Source: an uncultured Colwellia sp.
GTDB taxonomy: Bacteria; Pseudomonadota; Gammaproteobacteria; Enterobacterales; Alteromonadaceae
DNA length: 64,000 nt
Reading direction: 5' to 3'
Assembly (NCBI GenBank): GCA_913058395.1
Contig: CAJXQI010000005.1
Coordinates: 1-64,000 of the forward strand
A model generated the notes under the pieces. It made no database searches, was not told the origin of the DNA, and saw only the letters and a program-made list of their open reading frames with translations. This document shows, piece after piece, positions 6,958 to 17,528 of this stretch (within the stretch, counting starts at the first letter, position 1; every line of letters starts with the position of its first letter). A program made the translations under genes and the position numbers.

Positions 6958-8196
6958 TTATTGTTGCTGTAACAGTGCCATACGGCTTTGATCTACTAAG
7001 CGTAGATTACTTAGGTGAAACGGGGGATGTACTTGTAATATTTTTAATAATTGCGTATCAAAATTTAAGTTTACTTGTTGTTGTCCTGGTTGTAAGTAAT
7101 GAGCTGAACGACTCAGCATAACTTGCTGCGCTTTACCTTGTTTATTGATACCTGAAACAATTGCGCTAAGCTCATAACGGCCTTCGCTAGCAATATTTAA
7201 TTCGACCGTGGCATGAGTTAAATTAACAACGGTTTTACCAGTCATTTTTGCGGTTGGCGTTGCAATAGCAAAAGCGACCTTACCGTTACGATTGATTTTT
7301 AAACCGTTATCATTACCTTGTGATGCTATGTGTAATTCATAAAGTTCTCCGTAATTTTCATGAGCAGTCATTTCAGGAAGCTTGATATTGTACTTACCGT
7401 TTAGCTCGCGGTAATTTACCGGTAAAATGTCACCTGCCGGTGTTTTAATGTGAGCTTTATGCTTACTGTTTGTCAACTTTCCTTTGCTATTGTTAATCGA
7501 CATATCAAGCGTTATATGCTGTTTAGCGACTAATGTTTGGCTGGGAATAGACAATGTTAGCTTATGCTCAGAGCCTTTTTCTTTTACATTGACTAAGTAA
7601 CGTTCCTCACTATTTAGTGCCTGATTTACTTTGAGTTTGAACTCACCACGACCAACTCGTTGCTCAAGTTTAACAGCGCTACTATTTGGGAATATATTAG
7701 CGGTGGCAAATTGTTCCTGTGATACTTTCTGACTAAATGCTTTATCCAGTTTTTGTTTGCCTTTAGACAGCTCAATCTTTTCAGGGTCAATAGCAATACT
7801 TTTAACATGTGATGGACTTTTACTTGCTTTGCCTGATAAGCGAATAAGAGCACCAGGTTTAGTGATAGCTAAGGCAATACCTGAGTTCAGTTGTTTCCCT
7901 GTTACTTCTAGCCAATACTCATCACTGATACTGGTATAAGGTTTCACAGCAAATGACAAAGTACTGGCTTGCGCTAGCGGTTGACTAAAGTGGAGAGATT
8001 TTTTTTCTATTTTATGATGCGGTGCGCTGATAGCAACAAGCTCGGTATTATTTATTTTCATTCGCTTAGCAGCAATCAAAGGTGTTGTTTTCGCTGCAAA
8101 TGAACTGCTAAGTGATAATATGTTTGCGTTTATACTGGTACTTATGGACAGGCTAATGCAAGCGCTCAACAAACTGATTTTTATAATTTTATTCAT
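6958..8196 (-). CDS. Exported DUF4785-like protein
   Basis: The start at 8196 is preferred over 8217, because AAGGAG lies 6 bases upstream of it and the product then begins with a normal signal peptide (MNKIIKIS, then a hydrophobic core). About 412 residues. The first half holds the pattern EYWLEVTGKQL followed by KPGALIRLSG, which I recognise as the DUF4785 family of secreted proteins. The second half is beta-rich with Ig-like strands. Only 10 bases separate it from the upstream hydrolase gene, so the two form an operon. The molecular function is unknown; a chaperone or accessory role for the hydrolase is an inference from position. Confidence 0.72.
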   Translation of the reverse strand: MNKIIKISLLSACISLSISTSINANILSLSSSFAAKTTPLIAAKRMKINNTELVAISAPHHKIEKKSLHFSQPLAQASTLSFAVKPYTSISDEYWLEVTGKQLNSGIALAITKPGALIRLSGKASKSPSHVKSIAIDPEKIELSKGKQKLDKAFSQKVSQEQFATANIFPNSSAVKLEQRVGRGEFKLKVNQALNSEERYLVNVKEKGSEHKLTLSIPSQTLVAKQHITLDMSINNSKGKLTNSKHKAHIKTPAGDILPVNYRELNGKYNIKLPEMTAHENYGELYELHIASQGNDNGLKINRNGKVAFAIATPTAKMTGKTVVNLTHATVELNIASEGRYELSAIVSGINKQGKAQQVMLSRSAHYLQPGQQQVNLNFDTQLLKILQVHPPFHLSNLRLVDQSRMALLQQQ

Positions 8197-8206
8197 GAGT
8201 TGCTCC

Positions 8207-9064
8207 TTAAATGTCATTTCTGATGATAGTGTCGAGATTGAAGCAATCTCGACGACTTTGGTGATGACTTAATGGTTCACTACCTTGGGTTTTTTCTTTA
8301 TCTTTAAACCAAACCGTACCTGCACCACTTTGAGAGCTACACTCTAAGAAGCCATCTGAGCATGAATCTAACCAGTTTTGTGTTGTTTCTAGCGCCACTT
8401 GGTACTGGTAACCGCCACAATAACTGTCACTATCCCAAATCGCAGAATCTACATCTGAGCCGACAACGGCTTTAAATGTGCTAGGTAAAGTAGGGCGTCC
8501 ACTAGTACCAGACAACCAATTATCATTGTAATAGGCCATCCAACTCACTTGCTGTTGCTTTACAGCATCAGAGTTATAACCTAACAACCAGCCTAATGTA
8601 CTTTCAAAGATATTACCTTGAGTCGCAGCGTCAGCTAAGGGGGTGCCTAAACTAGAAGGTGCTAGGGCAATAACTTTGCTGGTAGTGTTGATTATGCTCG
8701 GATAACGAGAATCATATGTGGGGTTTGACAAGATCCAGCGCACAACATTACCGCCATTTGAATGGGTCAGTAACACTAAGCTGGTAATATTTTCGTTAGC
8801 TATAAAACTATTTAATTGGTTTGCTAGGCATCCCGCAGCGGCTTCAGCCCACATAAATTGGTCAAAATCACAATTTGTCACCGTATATTTACTGCTGTTC
8901 GGTAAGCCTTGTCGGACTGAATTAACAAAATCACCACTCCAATAATCATTGTAAGCGTCAGTTTGTTGTCCTGTGCCATGTATAAAGGCGATACCCTGAT
9001 TAGCACTCGCACTCGCCATTAGTGCGAAAGAGCTCAATACTATGGCTGTCATTATTTTTTTCAT
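8207..9064 (-). CDS. Secreted alpha/beta hydrolase (lipase-like)
   Basis: A 285-residue product with a signal peptide ending ASA near residue 21. The HGTG oxyanion-type motif lies at residues 29-32. The nucleophile elbow THSNGG puts the catalytic Ser at 102; it departs from the usual GxSxG at its first position. The likely catalytic His is in LSHH (about 267-268). Several cysteines in the C-terminal half suggest disulphides. Substrate is probably an ester or lipid outside the cell. It is followed at once by the DUF4785-like gene. Confidence 0.75.
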   Translation of the reverse strand: MKKIMTAIVLSSFALMASASANQGIAFIHGTGQQTDAYNDYWSGDFVNSVRQGLPNSSKYTVTNCDFDQFMWAEAAAGCLANQLNSFIANENITSLVLLTHSNGGNVVRWILSNPTYDSRYPSIINTTSKVIALAPSSLGTPLADAATQGNIFESTLGWLLGYNSDAVKQQQVSWMAYYNDNWLSGTSGRPTLPSTFKAVVGSDVDSAIWDSDSYCGGYQYQVALETTQNWLDSCSDGFLECSSQSGAGTVWFKDKEKTQGSEPLSHHQSRRDCFNLDTIIRNDI

Positions 9065-9532
9065 AGTAATTCCTGTTTTGATATTAATTACGTAATGTTA
9101 GATAGATGAAAGGTCTAACCTCTTACCTGTTCAAACAAGAGTATTGATAGTTAAAAAAATATTGGCAAGCCAATAAAACGACAAAAATTCATACATTTCA
9201 GACGCCGTATTAATCACTGTATTAAGTAGATACTCTAATCGTTCCAAGGCATTTAGAAGTAGGGAACAGCTTGTTGTAAATAGGATTTTCGTGGTGTTTT
9301 AAACGAGAACAAAAAATTCAGGAATTAATGATTTTAAACTGCACTCAAGCATTTCAAACGAAGAAAAATAAGGTATTGGGGGGACTTTAATGGTGCTCAA
9401 TTTCGATGAATTGAATTCAGTTGGTGCAATAATAATTGTTTAGTACATGAAAGCTAAGTCAAATCATGATAATCAATTGAAGCAAAGTTTTTAACCCTTA
9501 GAAAACTTATGATATTTGTTTGCCTAAAAAAG
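9065..9532. other. Intergenic stretch upstream of the lipase-like gene
   Basis: No gene of useful length on either strand. It should hold the promoter of the hydrolase operon. The only structure I see is a short perfect hairpin, ATTGGCAAGCCAAT, near 9165. The rest is plain AT-rich sequence. Confidence 0.5.
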
Positions 9533-9558
9533 AAAACGGCCCTCAAGAGGGCCGTTTT
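9533..9558 (-). terminator. Intrinsic terminator after asnS
   Basis: Perfect stem AAAACGGCCCTC / GAGGGCCGTTTT with a 2-base loop and A/T tracts on both sides, so it could work in both directions. It lies about 90 bases after the asnS stop. Confidence 0.85.
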
Positions 9559-9644
9559 AATAGTAAAACCGACTACTTCATCTAATTTACAAAATGAAGT
9601 AGTGCAATAAAGATTTTATTTTACCTTAAAAATTAAACAACGAA

Positions 9645-11045
9645 TTAAAATGCGGCGTTGTTTGGCGTTCTTGGGAATGGGATCACGTCACGAACATTTT
9701 GCATACCTGTTGCATAAGCAACTAAACGTTCAAAACCTAAACCAAAACCAGAATGAGGAACGGTGCCGTAACGACGTAAATCACGATACCAACTGTAATC
9801 AGCTGGATCTAAATTCATTTCAGCTAAACGCTTATCTAAAACATCTAAACGTTCTTCACGTTGGCTACCACCGATGATTTCGCCAATACCTGGTGCTAAA
9901 ATATCCATTGCAGCAACAGTTTTACCGTCATCATTTAGGCGCATGTAGAAAGACTTAATATCTTTCGGGTAGTTTTGTAAAACTACTGGACCATTAAAAT
10001 GTTCTTCAGCTAAATAACGTTCGTGCTCAGAGTTTAAATCTACGCCCCAAGCGACTTTGTTCTCAAACTTCTTGCCACAGTTTTCTAAAATAGTAATCGC
10101 GTCAGTGTAATCTAAACGCACAAAGTCGTTATTAATCACTGAATTTAAACGATCAACAACAGTTTTATCTACACGTTGTTGGAAGAAAGCCATATCGTCA
10201 GCACGTTCATCAAGTACCGCTTGGAAAACATACTTAAGCATTTCTTCTGCAAGGTCTGCAGCATCAGCTAAATCGGCAAAAGCAATTTCTGGCTCGATCA
10301 TCCAAAACTCAGCTAAATGGCGCGTTGTATTTGAGTTCTCAGCGCGGAATGTTGGGCCAAAAGTATAAACTTTAGAAAGGGCACAACAATAAGTTTCAAC
10401 GTTTAACTGACCTGAAACCGTTAAGAATGTTTCTTTACCGAAAAAGTCTTGGTCGTAATCAACTTTGCCTTGATCATTTAATGGCAAGTTTTCCATATCA
10501 AGTGTACTGACGCGGAACATTTCGCCTGCGCCTTCACAATCGCTACCGGTAATTAATGGTGTGCTGATCCAAAAGTAACCTTTGCTATGTAAGAAACGGT
10601 GTACTGCTTGTGCCAAAGTATTGCGAACACGTGTTACTGCGCCGCCAATATTAGTGCGCGGACGTAAATGTGCTTGTTCACGTAAAAATTCTATACTGTG
10701 ACGCTTAGCTGCCATAGGATAAGTATCAGGGTCTTCAACTAAACCTAATACTTCAACTTGTTCTGCTTGAAGTTCAAACGATTGACCTTTACCAGGAGAC
10801 TCAACCAAAATGCCGGTAACTTTTACCGCTGCACCCGTAGTAAGCTTTAATACATCAGTCTGATAATTATCTAAATTACTCGGAGCAATTGCTTGAATAG
10901 CATCAAAACATGAACCGTCATGTATAGCTAAAAATGAAATACCGGCTTTTGAATCGCGACGTGTTCGGATCCAACCGTGGATAGTAATTGATTCATTAAC
11001 AGGGTATTTTCCTGCCAAGATATCAGTAATTGCAATGACTGACAT
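9645..11045 (-). CDS. asnS: Asparaginyl-tRNA synthetase
   Basis: A 466-residue class II synthetase that charges tRNA(Asn) in the cytoplasm. The N-terminal OB-fold anticodon-binding domain contains [17 protein letters not shown]. The catalytic domain has motif 2 ([20 protein letters not shown]) and motif 3 near the C-terminus ([15 protein letters not shown]). The length equals the E. coli enzyme. It is a single gene followed by a strong terminator. The AsnS-type NTTRH rather than an AspS signature makes the call firm. Confidence 0.97.
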   Translation of the reverse strand: MSVIAITDILAGKYPVNESITIHGWIRTRRDSKAGISFLAIHDGSCFDAIQAIAPSNLDNYQTDVLKLTTGAAVKVTGILVESPGKGQSFELQAEQVEVLGLVEDPDTYPMAAKRHSIEFLREQAHLRPRTNIGGAVTRVRNTLAQAVHRFLHSKGYFWISTPLITGSDCEGAGEMFRVSTLDMENLPLNDQGKVDYDQDFFGKETFLTVSGQLNVETYCCALSKVYTFGPTFRAENSNTTRHLAEFWMIEPEIAFADLADAADLAEEMLKYVFQAVLDERADDMAFFQQRVDKTVVDRLNSVINNDFVRLDYTDAITILENCGKKFENKVAWGVDLNSEHERYLAEEHFNGPVVLQNYPKDIKSFYMRLNDDGKTVAAMDILAPGIGEIIGGSQREERLDVLDKRLAEMNLDPADYSWYRDLRRYGTVPHSGFGLGFERLVAYATGMQNVRDVIPFPRTPNNAAF

Positions 11046-11191
11046 TTACAAACCTCTTTTCTGTCAAAATGTGCTCAGTTTTTAAGGATTGATATGTTAC
11101 CTTGCTTATAGGGTTTAACAAGTAAAAGTTGTTAAATCCGGTCTATATAAAACGAAAAGTTGAAAATTAGCTTAAAAAGGCAGTGTGATGT

Positions 11192-11569
11192 ATGAATATA
11201 CTGAAAAAAGAGCGAAGAAATGCGGCTGATATATGGACATATATAGTTAGAACATTGGCAATTATTGGTTGGGGCTTGTTTGCGTTTGCACTAATAATGT
11301 CATATTTTGCAGCCCCTGAAGTTGATTACGGCTATTTGCGCTTTCGTGATATTGAAATTAGAAAGTTTTGGCTAACCCCGTTAACGGGTTACCTTTATAT
11401 TGTTTTATGGTTAAGTGCGTTGAGTAGTTATTTCTGTTTAATTTTAGATAACTATCGTAGTCGACGTAAAAGCGATGGTACGCATTTCAATATATTACTA
11501 TTGCTCGTTATTACCATCGCCTGGGTAAGCTTTATCTTGGTGCAAATATCTGAAGCTAAAGTTGGCTAA
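11192..11569 (+). CDS. Conserved three-span membrane protein
   Basis: A 125-residue product from the ATG at 11192, with AAAAAGG about 11 bases upstream. Three hydrophobic spans occur near residues 20-42, 65-85 and 99-117, with short charged ends. It converges tail to tail with bioA, with 7 bases between the stops. No family recognised beyond an impression that relatives exist in Alteromonadales. Confidence 0.75.
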   Translation: MNILKKERRNAADIWTYIVRTLAIIGWGLFAFALIMSYFAAPEVDYGYLRFRDIEIRKFWLTPLTGYLYIVLWLSALSSYFCLILDNYRSRRKSDGTHFNILLLLVITIAWVSFILVQISEAKVG

Positions 11570-11576
11570 TTACACG

Positions 11577-12881
11577 CTAATCATTTTTAAAGCAGGCATC
11601 GTCATTCAGTACATTGCTAATGGCGTTTATCAAAAGCATTAGCTCTTCAGTTTTGCTGACAAATGGCGGCATAATGTAAATTAGCTTGCCAAAAGGGCGG
11701 ATCCAAACACCTAGCTCAACAAAGCGTTTTTGGATCACCGCCATATCAACATTTTGTGTTGCTTCTACCACACCTATACCGCCTAACACTCGCGTGCTTT
11801 TCACTCGGCTATGTTGTTTTAGTGGCAGTAACTGTTCTTTAAATAATAAAGCTATGTCGGCTATTTGTTGTTGCCATTGATCACGCTTTAAAATGGCTAA
11901 ACTAGCATTGGCAACTGCACAAGCTAATGGATTACCCATAAAGGTTGGCCCATGCATAAAACAACCAGCTTCACCGTCACTAATGGTATTCGCTATTTCG
12001 TCAGTACATAAAGTTGCAGCTAGTGTCATATAGCCGCCGGTTAATGTTTTTCCTAGACAGATAATGTCAGGACTTATATCAGCCCATTCACAGGCAAATA
12101 ACTTCCCTGTTCGCCCTAAACCGGTAGCAATTTCATCGGCTATTAGTAGTACATTATATTCATTGCATAATGAACGGCACGCTTTTAAGTATTCAGGGTG
12201 ATAAATACGCATACCGCCAGCACCTTGAACTATAGGTTCAATAATAAAAGCTGCTATTTCATGGTGGTGTTGTTTAAATAAATTGGTTAACTCGTCAAGC
12301 TCTGAGGCATCCCATTTTTCATCAAAGGCGGCTTTAGGCGCCGGAGCAAATATGTTTTTCATCAATACAGATTCAAATAATTGATGCATGCCATTAACAG
12401 GGTCACAAACCGACATTGCGGCAAACGTATCACCGTGATAACCATTTTTAACGGTTAATATTTTATACTTTTCAGCCTTACCTCTACTATGCCAATACTG
12501 TAACGACATTTTTAGCGCCACTTCAACCGCAACTGAGCCGCTATCACTAAGGAAAACTTTATTTAAGCCGCTTGGTGTTATTTCGATTAGCGTTTTAGAT
12601 AAATCGACTGCGGGTTGATGAGTTAAGCCACCAAACATAACATGGGAAAATTTTTCTGTTTGTTTGAGTAAGGCGTTATTTAGTTCCGGATGATTATAAC
12701 CATGTAAAACCGACCACCATGAAGACATACCATCAACAATTTTTTCGCCACTGGCTAGCGTTATATGAACGCCATTTGCTGACTCTACTAAGTAAGAAGG
12801 TAGCGGGTTCGACATGGAGGTATACGGGTGCCAAACGTGATTTTTATCAAATTCGAGTAATTCTGTTTGTTTTTTGTTCAT
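11577..12881 (-). CDS. bioA: Adenosylmethionine-8-amino-7-oxononanoate aminotransferase
   Basis: A PLP enzyme of biotin synthesis that makes 7,8-diaminopelargonate using SAM as amino donor. The HVWHPYTSM motif near the N-terminus is diagnostic of BioA, and the PLP lysine is in CLGKTLTGG. The start at 12881 gives 434 residues, close to the E. coli enzyme. The frame stays open to a TTG at 12959 with an in-frame ATG at 12914, but those would overlap the bioB promoter region. None of the three has a clear ribosome-binding site. Divergent from bioBFCD, the classic arrangement. Confidence 0.95.
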   Translation of the reverse strand: MNKKQTELLEFDKNHVWHPYTSMSNPLPSYLVESANGVHITLASGEKIVDGMSSWWSVLHGYNHPELNNALLKQTEKFSHVMFGGLTHQPAVDLSKTLIEITPSGLNKVFLSDSGSVAVEVALKMSLQYWHSRGKAEKYKILTVKNGYHGDTFAAMSVCDPVNGMHQLFESVLMKNIFAPAPKAAFDEKWDASELDELTNLFKQHHHEIAAFIIEPIVQGAGGMRIYHPEYLKACRSLCNEYNVLLIADEIATGLGRTGKLFACEWADISPDIICLGKTLTGGYMTLAATLCTDEIANTISDGEAGCFMHGPTFMGNPLACAVANASLAILKRDQWQQQIADIALLFKEQLLPLKQHSRVKSTRVLGGIGVVEATQNVDMAVIQKRFVELGVWIRPFGKLIYIMPPFVSKTEELMLLINAISNVLNDDACFKND

Positions 12882-12907
12882 ATGTAAGGCTTGGGTAGGT
12901 AAATTAG

Positions 12908-12935
12908 TTGACATCTTGGTGTTGGTGCATAGACT
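12908..12935 (+). promoter_or_regulatory. Candidate promoter for bioBFCD
   Basis: TTGACA (12908-12913) and TAGACT (12930-12935) are separated by 16 bases, ahead of the bioB start at 12982. It lies in the bioA-bioB divergent region, where BirA would be expected to act, but I could not recognise a BirA operator palindrome. Confidence 0.35.
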
Positions 12936-12981
12936 ACCCGTTAATATTATTAGATGCAATTTTCAAAACGAGCGAAATACT

Positions 12982-14037
12982 ATGACCCAGCAAACATTAA
13001 ACCAAAGCGAAATTCGTCACAATTGGCAAGCTCACGAAGTGAAAGCTTTATTTGATATGCCTTTTAATGATTTGATGTTTAAAGCACAAGTTATTCATCG
13101 TGAAAACTTCAATCCGAATGAAGTACAAGTTAGTACTTTGTTATCGATTAAAACTGGGGCATGTCCAGAAGATTGTAAATACTGTTCACAAAGCTCTCGT
13201 TATAAAACAGATATCGATAAAGAGCGCTTGATGGAGATTGAAAAAGTATTAGAAGCTGCACAGGTAGCTAAAGATCAAGGCTCGACCCGTTTTTGTATGG
13301 GTGCTGGCTGGCGTAACCCGAAAGCTCGCGACATGCCACATGTTGTAGAAATGGTAAAAGGTGTAAAAGCCATGGGGTTAGAAACTTGTATGACACTTGG
13401 CATGTTATCTTCAGAACAAGCTGATGAATTACAAGATGCTGGGCTTGATTATTACAACCATAACTTAGATACATCTCCAGAGCATTATAATCAAATCATT
13501 ACTACACGTACTTACCAAGACCGATTAGATACGCTATCAAATGTTAGAAGTTCAGGTATGAAGGTATGTAGTGGCGGTATTGTTGGTTTAGGTGAAGAAA
13601 GTAAAGACCGTGCGTCATTGCTCGCTCAATTAGCAAACCTTTCTCCACAGCCGGAAAGTGTGCCAATTAACATGTTAGTGAAAATTGAAGGTACGCCGTT
13701 ATCTGACGTTGCTGATTTAGACCATTTTGAATTTATCCGCTGTATTGCCGTAGCACGTATTATGATGCCAAAAAGCCATGTGCGTTTGTCAGCAGGTCGC
13801 GACGCAATGAATGAACAAATGCAATCAATGTGCTTTTTAGCCGGTGCCAACTCAATATTCTACGGTTGTAAATTGTTAACTACAGGCAACCCTGAAGCTA
13901 ATAAAGATATGATGTTGTTCAAACGCTTAGGAATTAATACAGAAACTATTGCTAGTTCGGATGATGATGAGCAACGCTTGAAAACAGCGGTTGTTGATCA
14001 GCAAAATAGCGACCTTTTCTATAACGCTGTTAACTAG
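12982..14037 (+). CDS. bioB: Biotin synthase
   Basis: A radical SAM enzyme that inserts sulphur into dethiobiotin, the last step of biotin synthesis. From the ATG at 12982 the product has 351 residues, and the radical-SAM cysteines CPEDCKYC fall at 61, 65 and 68. [15 protein letters not shown]-like and [12 protein letters not shown] motifs follow. The open frame extends upstream to 12874, but that would run back over bioA. First gene of bioBFCD; 6 bases separate it from bioF. Confidence 0.97.
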   Translation: MTQQTLNQSEIRHNWQAHEVKALFDMPFNDLMFKAQVIHRENFNPNEVQVSTLLSIKTGACPEDCKYCSQSSRYKTDIDKERLMEIEKVLEAAQVAKDQGSTRFCMGAGWRNPKARDMPHVVEMVKGVKAMGLETCMTLGMLSSEQADELQDAGLDYYNHNLDTSPEHYNQIITTRTYQDRLDTLSNVRSSGMKVCSGGIVGLGEESKDRASLLAQLANLSPQPESVPINMLVKIEGTPLSDVADLDHFEFIRCIAVARIMMPKSHVRLSAGRDAMNEQMQSMCFLAGANSIFYGCKLLTTGNPEANKDMMLFKRLGINTETIASSDDDEQRLKTAVVDQQNSDLFYNAVN

Positions 14038-14043
14038 CGAACC

Positions 14044-15201
14044 ATGGCGTTTGAGTTTCTAAAGGCCAATATTGAACAGCAAAAAGCACGTGCTCGTTAC
14101 CGAGCACGTCAATGTGCTGCTGAGCAATGCGGTCGTGAAGTTACCATTAATAATAAACAGTACTTGAATTTTTCATCGAATGATTATCTAGGCTTAAATC
14201 ACCATAGTGAGATAAATAAAGCGCTGCAAGAAGGCGCCGACCGTTTCGGTACCTGTGCTAGTGGCTCAAGTTTAATCACTGGATACTCTTACGCCCATCA
14301 AGCATTAGAAAATGACATCTGTGATTGGCTGAATAAACCTAAGTGCTTATTATTTGCCAGTGGTTTTTCGGCAAATACCGCTATGATGCAAGCCTTAGGT
14401 AATAAAGATAGCCATTTATATTTAGATAAACTAAGCCATGCATCTTTAATTGATGGTGCACTCGCAAGTGACGCAAAAGTTAAGCGCTTTTTGCACAACG
14501 ACACCGAGCAACTTTCACGTTTACTTAATAAAAGCCAAACAAAGACTGCTATAAAAGAAATTAATAATATTATTGTTTCAGAAGGTGTTTTTAGTATGGA
14601 TGGTGACAAAGCTAATGTTATAGAATTAGCAACAATTGCCAAGCAGTACCATGCGATGCTTTATTTAGATGACGCACATAGTATTGGCGTAGTCGGTGAA
14701 AAGGGTGAAGGTAGTAGTGCGAATGCTGACATAGATGTTGTGATGGCAACGTTTGGTAAAGCGCTAGCAACAAGTGGGGCATTTGTTGCGTGTGATGAAG
14801 CATTAGCAGATTATTTGATAAATTTTTCACGGCACTATATTTATTCTACAGCAATTTCGCCAGCATTGGCTTGGGCTACAAAGAAGAGTATTGAGTTAGC
14901 CCAAAAAGAGCGGTGGCGACGGATAAAAATTCAAGAGTTAAGTCTATTATTAACATCAAAACTCAGTGATAAAGTAAAATTAATTCAGAGTGCGTCATCA
15001 ATTCATGCCATTGTAATTGGCGATGAAACTTCGACGTTAGATGTTTGTCAGAAATTACGAGATAAAGGGATTTGGCTAACGGCAATTCGTCCACCAACAG
15101 TCCCTACCAACAGTTCACGGTTACGTGTTACTATAACAGCTAGCCATAAAGATAAGGATATCAATTACCTAGCAAAATGTATTAATGAGGTTGTAAGGTA
15201 A
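14044..15201 (+). CDS. bioF: 8-amino-7-oxononanoate synthase
   Basis: A PLP enzyme of 385 residues that condenses pimeloyl-ACP (or -CoA) with alanine. Motifs visible: NFSSNDYLGL, GSGSSLITGY-like (SGSSLITGY), FASGFSAN, YLDDAHSIGVVGE and the PLP lysine K239 in TFGKALATSGAF. Its last codon overlaps the bioC ATG by one base, so translation is coupled. Confidence 0.96.
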   Translation: MAFEFLKANIEQQKARARYRARQCAAEQCGREVTINNKQYLNFSSNDYLGLNHHSEINKALQEGADRFGTCASGSSLITGYSYAHQALENDICDWLNKPKCLLFASGFSANTAMMQALGNKDSHLYLDKLSHASLIDGALASDAKVKRFLHNDTEQLSRLLNKSQTKTAIKEINNIIVSEGVFSMDGDKANVIELATIAKQYHAMLYLDDAHSIGVVGEKGEGSSANADIDVVMATFGKALATSGAFVACDEALADYLINFSRHYIYSTAISPALAWATKKSIELAQKERWRRIKIQELSLLLTSKLSDKVKLIQSASSIHAIVIGDETSTLDVCQKLRDKGIWLTAIRPPTVPTNSSRLRVTITASHKDKDINYLAKCINEVVR

Positions 15202-15986
15202 TGTCCGAAATAAATAATCGGTACAAAATAGCAAGGTCATTTGGTTCGGCTAGTGCTTCTTATGATATATCAGCACGTTTACAACGCTATTGCGGCAAAC
15301 ATTTAATGCCTTGGTTACCCAATAGAAACGATTTAACCGTTTTAGATTTAGGCTCAGGCACCGGCTTTTTTACCGAGCTATTAGCAAGTCGATACCAACA
15401 GGTGATTGGCTTAGATATTTCTAACAAAATGTTAAATTTTGCTAAGGATAATCGTAGTTCTGCTATTCAATGGCTTGAAGCTGATGCTTATAAGATCCCT
15501 TTAAAAAATAACAGTGTTGATTTTGTTTATTCAAATTTGATGATTCAATGGTGTGATCCGTTAGACCTGGTCATTGATGAAGTAATGAGAGTATTAAAGC
15601 CTGGTGGCTTATTCGTATTTTGTACCTTAGTTGATGGCACTTTATTTGAACTTAAATCTTCGTGGGCGCAAGTTGATAACGATAAACACGTGATCGATTT
15701 TAAACCTGAACAAGAAGTTCGTTCTTTACTTAATGGTAACGATCGTAAATTACTCAATGATAAAGCAGAAGATATCATTCTAGAGTATGAAAATGTTTTA
15801 CATCTTGCTCATGAATTAAAAGGATTAGGGGCAAGCCACGTACCTAAAAAGCAAGGCAAAGGCTTAGCAGGTAAAGACAAATGGAAAAGAATGACGACAA
15901 GTTATCAAGATTTCCAAGAGCCAAGTGGCATTTATCCAGCAACCTATAAAGTGTTTTCTGGTTTAGTGGTTAAGTTAAGTGATTAG
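15201..15986 (+). CDS. bioC: Malonyl-ACP O-methyltransferase
   Basis: A 261-residue SAM-dependent methyltransferase that methylates malonyl-ACP to start pimelate synthesis. The N-terminus AKIARSFGSASASYD-like (IARSFGSASASYD) is typical of BioC. SAM motif I is LDLGSGTGFFTELLA, and NLMIQWCD follows. The ATG shares one base with the bioF stop. No bioH is in the window, so the matching esterase must be elsewhere. Confidence 0.93.
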   Translation: MSEINNRYKIARSFGSASASYDISARLQRYCGKHLMPWLPNRNDLTVLDLGSGTGFFTELLASRYQQVIGLDISNKMLNFAKDNRSSAIQWLEADAYKIPLKNNSVDFVYSNLMIQWCDPLDLVIDEVMRVLKPGGLFVFCTLVDGTLFELKSSWAQVDNDKHVIDFKPEQEVRSLLNGNDRKLLNDKAEDIILEYENVLHLAHELKGLGASHVPKKQGKGLAGKDKWKRMTTSYQDFQEPSGIYPATYKVFSGLVVKLSD

Positions 15987-16027
15987 CGTTTAGTTATCAA
16001 AATAATGAGTAAAGTGAATATTTAAGC

Positions 16028-16705
16028 ATGTTGAAGTTATTTATTACTGCTACGGACACTGATGCAGGGAAAACTTATGTTGCACAAGCATTAGTTAGCG
16101 CATTGGTAGCAAAATCTAAAAAAGTAGCGGTTTATAAACCAATATCAGCAGGTTGTGAGCGTGTTAATGGTGCTTTGATAAATGAAGATGCCAAATTATT
16201 ACAAATACAAGCAAACTGTCAGCAAACAATTGAGCAAGTTAACCCAATAGCGTTTGAACCCGCTATTGCTCCACATATTGCTGCCGCCAAAGAGCAAAGA
16301 GAAATTACCCTTACAACTATTGAGCAAGGTTATGAAGAAGTAGTCAATCTTGGTGCTGATATTATTATTTGTGAGGGAGCTGGTGGCTGGCGATTACCAT
16401 TAGGAAACGGAAAATTCCTCTCTGAATTTGTACAAGTGACAAAGCAACGGGTTATTTTAGTAGTTAATATGAAACTAGGCTGTTTAAATCATGCCGTGTT
16501 AACTTATCAATCTATAATTTCTGACGGTTTGCTATGCGTTGGCTGGATAGCAAATTGCCAAGAAGATATGCCGTATTTAACAGAAAATATGGCAGAGCTT
16601 ACTGCTTTATTACCAATTCCTAAGTTGGCTGAATTAGATTTCGAGTCTGATATAGCAAAAGCAGCGCAGAAAATAGATATCACTAAATTATCTACGCTGT
16701 TATAA
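16028..16705 (+). CDS. bioD: Dethiobiotin synthetase
   Basis: A 225-residue ATP-dependent carboxylase that closes the ureido ring of dethiobiotin. The P-loop variant TDTDAGKTYVAQAL lies at residues 7-20, with YKPISAG and EGAGGWRLPL further on, all typical of BioD. Last gene of bioBFCD, 41 bases after bioC, and converging with pepE. Confidence 0.95.
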   Translation: MLKLFITATDTDAGKTYVAQALVSALVAKSKKVAVYKPISAGCERVNGALINEDAKLLQIQANCQQTIEQVNPIAFEPAIAPHIAAAKEQREITLTTIEQGYEEVVNLGADIIICEGAGGWRLPLGNGKFLSEFVQVTKQRVILVVNMKLGCLNHAVLTYQSIISDGLLCVGWIANCQEDMPYLTENMAELTALLPIPKLAELDFESDIAKAAQKIDITKLSTLL

Positions 16706-16738
16706 ATATTATATTTTAAAAGCTTACGTTAAAAACGT

Positions 16739-17461
16739 TTATAACAAGTCACTCAAATCATCTTCTGTGGTGATCGTTGATTTATCACCAGCTTTAAAGA
16801 TATAACCCGTATTACTGCCGCTGTCACAAGCTAAGCATAGACTATTGTCTGCAAGATCTAATGCTGTGCCTTCAACAATTGCAACAATTGCTGTCTCAGG
16901 ATTTAAAACCATAAATTCGGCTAAACGTTGTGCACGTGTTTCACCATTGTGGCCCGGAGGATTGTAATCTGTGTAATGAGGGTTAAGTTGAAAGTCGACA
17001 AAGTTTAATGCGGTAAAACTTTCTGGCTCAATAATCGGCATGTCATTGGTAGTTCTAATCGATAAGCCTGCAATGTTTGAGCCTGCACTCCAACCAATAT
17101 ACGGCATTCCAGTTGCCACTTTACTTTGTATCGCTGGAATTAAATTCTGTTTATATAACTGATATAACAAGTGAAAGGTATTACCACCACCTACAGCAAT
17201 GGCCTTAGCATTAGCAACCGCAGCAACTGGATCTTCATGTTGGTGTATACCAGTAACTTTAACGCCAATTGCATCTAAAGCATTTTGTACCATTTGCGTA
17301 TACTCGTCATAGTTAACGGTTACACCAGCATAAGGAACAAATAATAATTCAGTAATACCGTTTAATTTAGCTTTAATCATATTTAAAGCATGTTCTAAAT
17401 ATTTTGTATCACCCACTCGTGAACTGCTAAGAAGCAGTAGGTTTGCATTTTTAATGGTCAC
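16739..17461 (-). CDS. pepE: Dipeptidase E (alpha-aspartyl dipeptidase)
   Basis: A 240-residue serine peptidase of family S51 that cleaves N-terminal Asp dipeptides in the cytoplasm. LLLLSSSRVGDT at the N-terminus, AVGGGNTFHLL and the nucleophile motif GWSAGSN (Ser125) match the family, which is about 230 residues in enterobacteria. Single gene on the reverse strand between bioD and the HicB-like gene. Confidence 0.93.
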   Translation of the reverse strand: MTIKNANLLLLSSSRVGDTKYLEHALNMIKAKLNGITELLFVPYAGVTVNYDEYTQMVQNALDAIGVKVTGIHQHEDPVAAVANAKAIAVGGGNTFHLLYQLYKQNLIPAIQSKVATGMPYIGWSAGSNIAGLSIRTTNDMPIIEPESFTALNFVDFQLNPHYTDYNPPGHNGETRAQRLAEFMVLNPETAIVAIVEGTALDLADNSLCLACDSGSNTGYIFKAGDKSTITTEDDLSDLL

Positions 17462-17528
17462 ATTCTTACCTTAGAAGTATTTCGCTATAAGCGTTTATTT
17501 TACCTGAAATTTAAGAAACGTTGCGAAA

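Noticed and set aside
7626-7853. Second reverse frame within the DUF4785-like gene
   Set aside because: It is an overlapping shadow in another frame of the same strand.
12874-12981. Upstream extension of bioB
   Set aside because: It would run over the bioA start and promoter; homology begins at the ATG at 12982.
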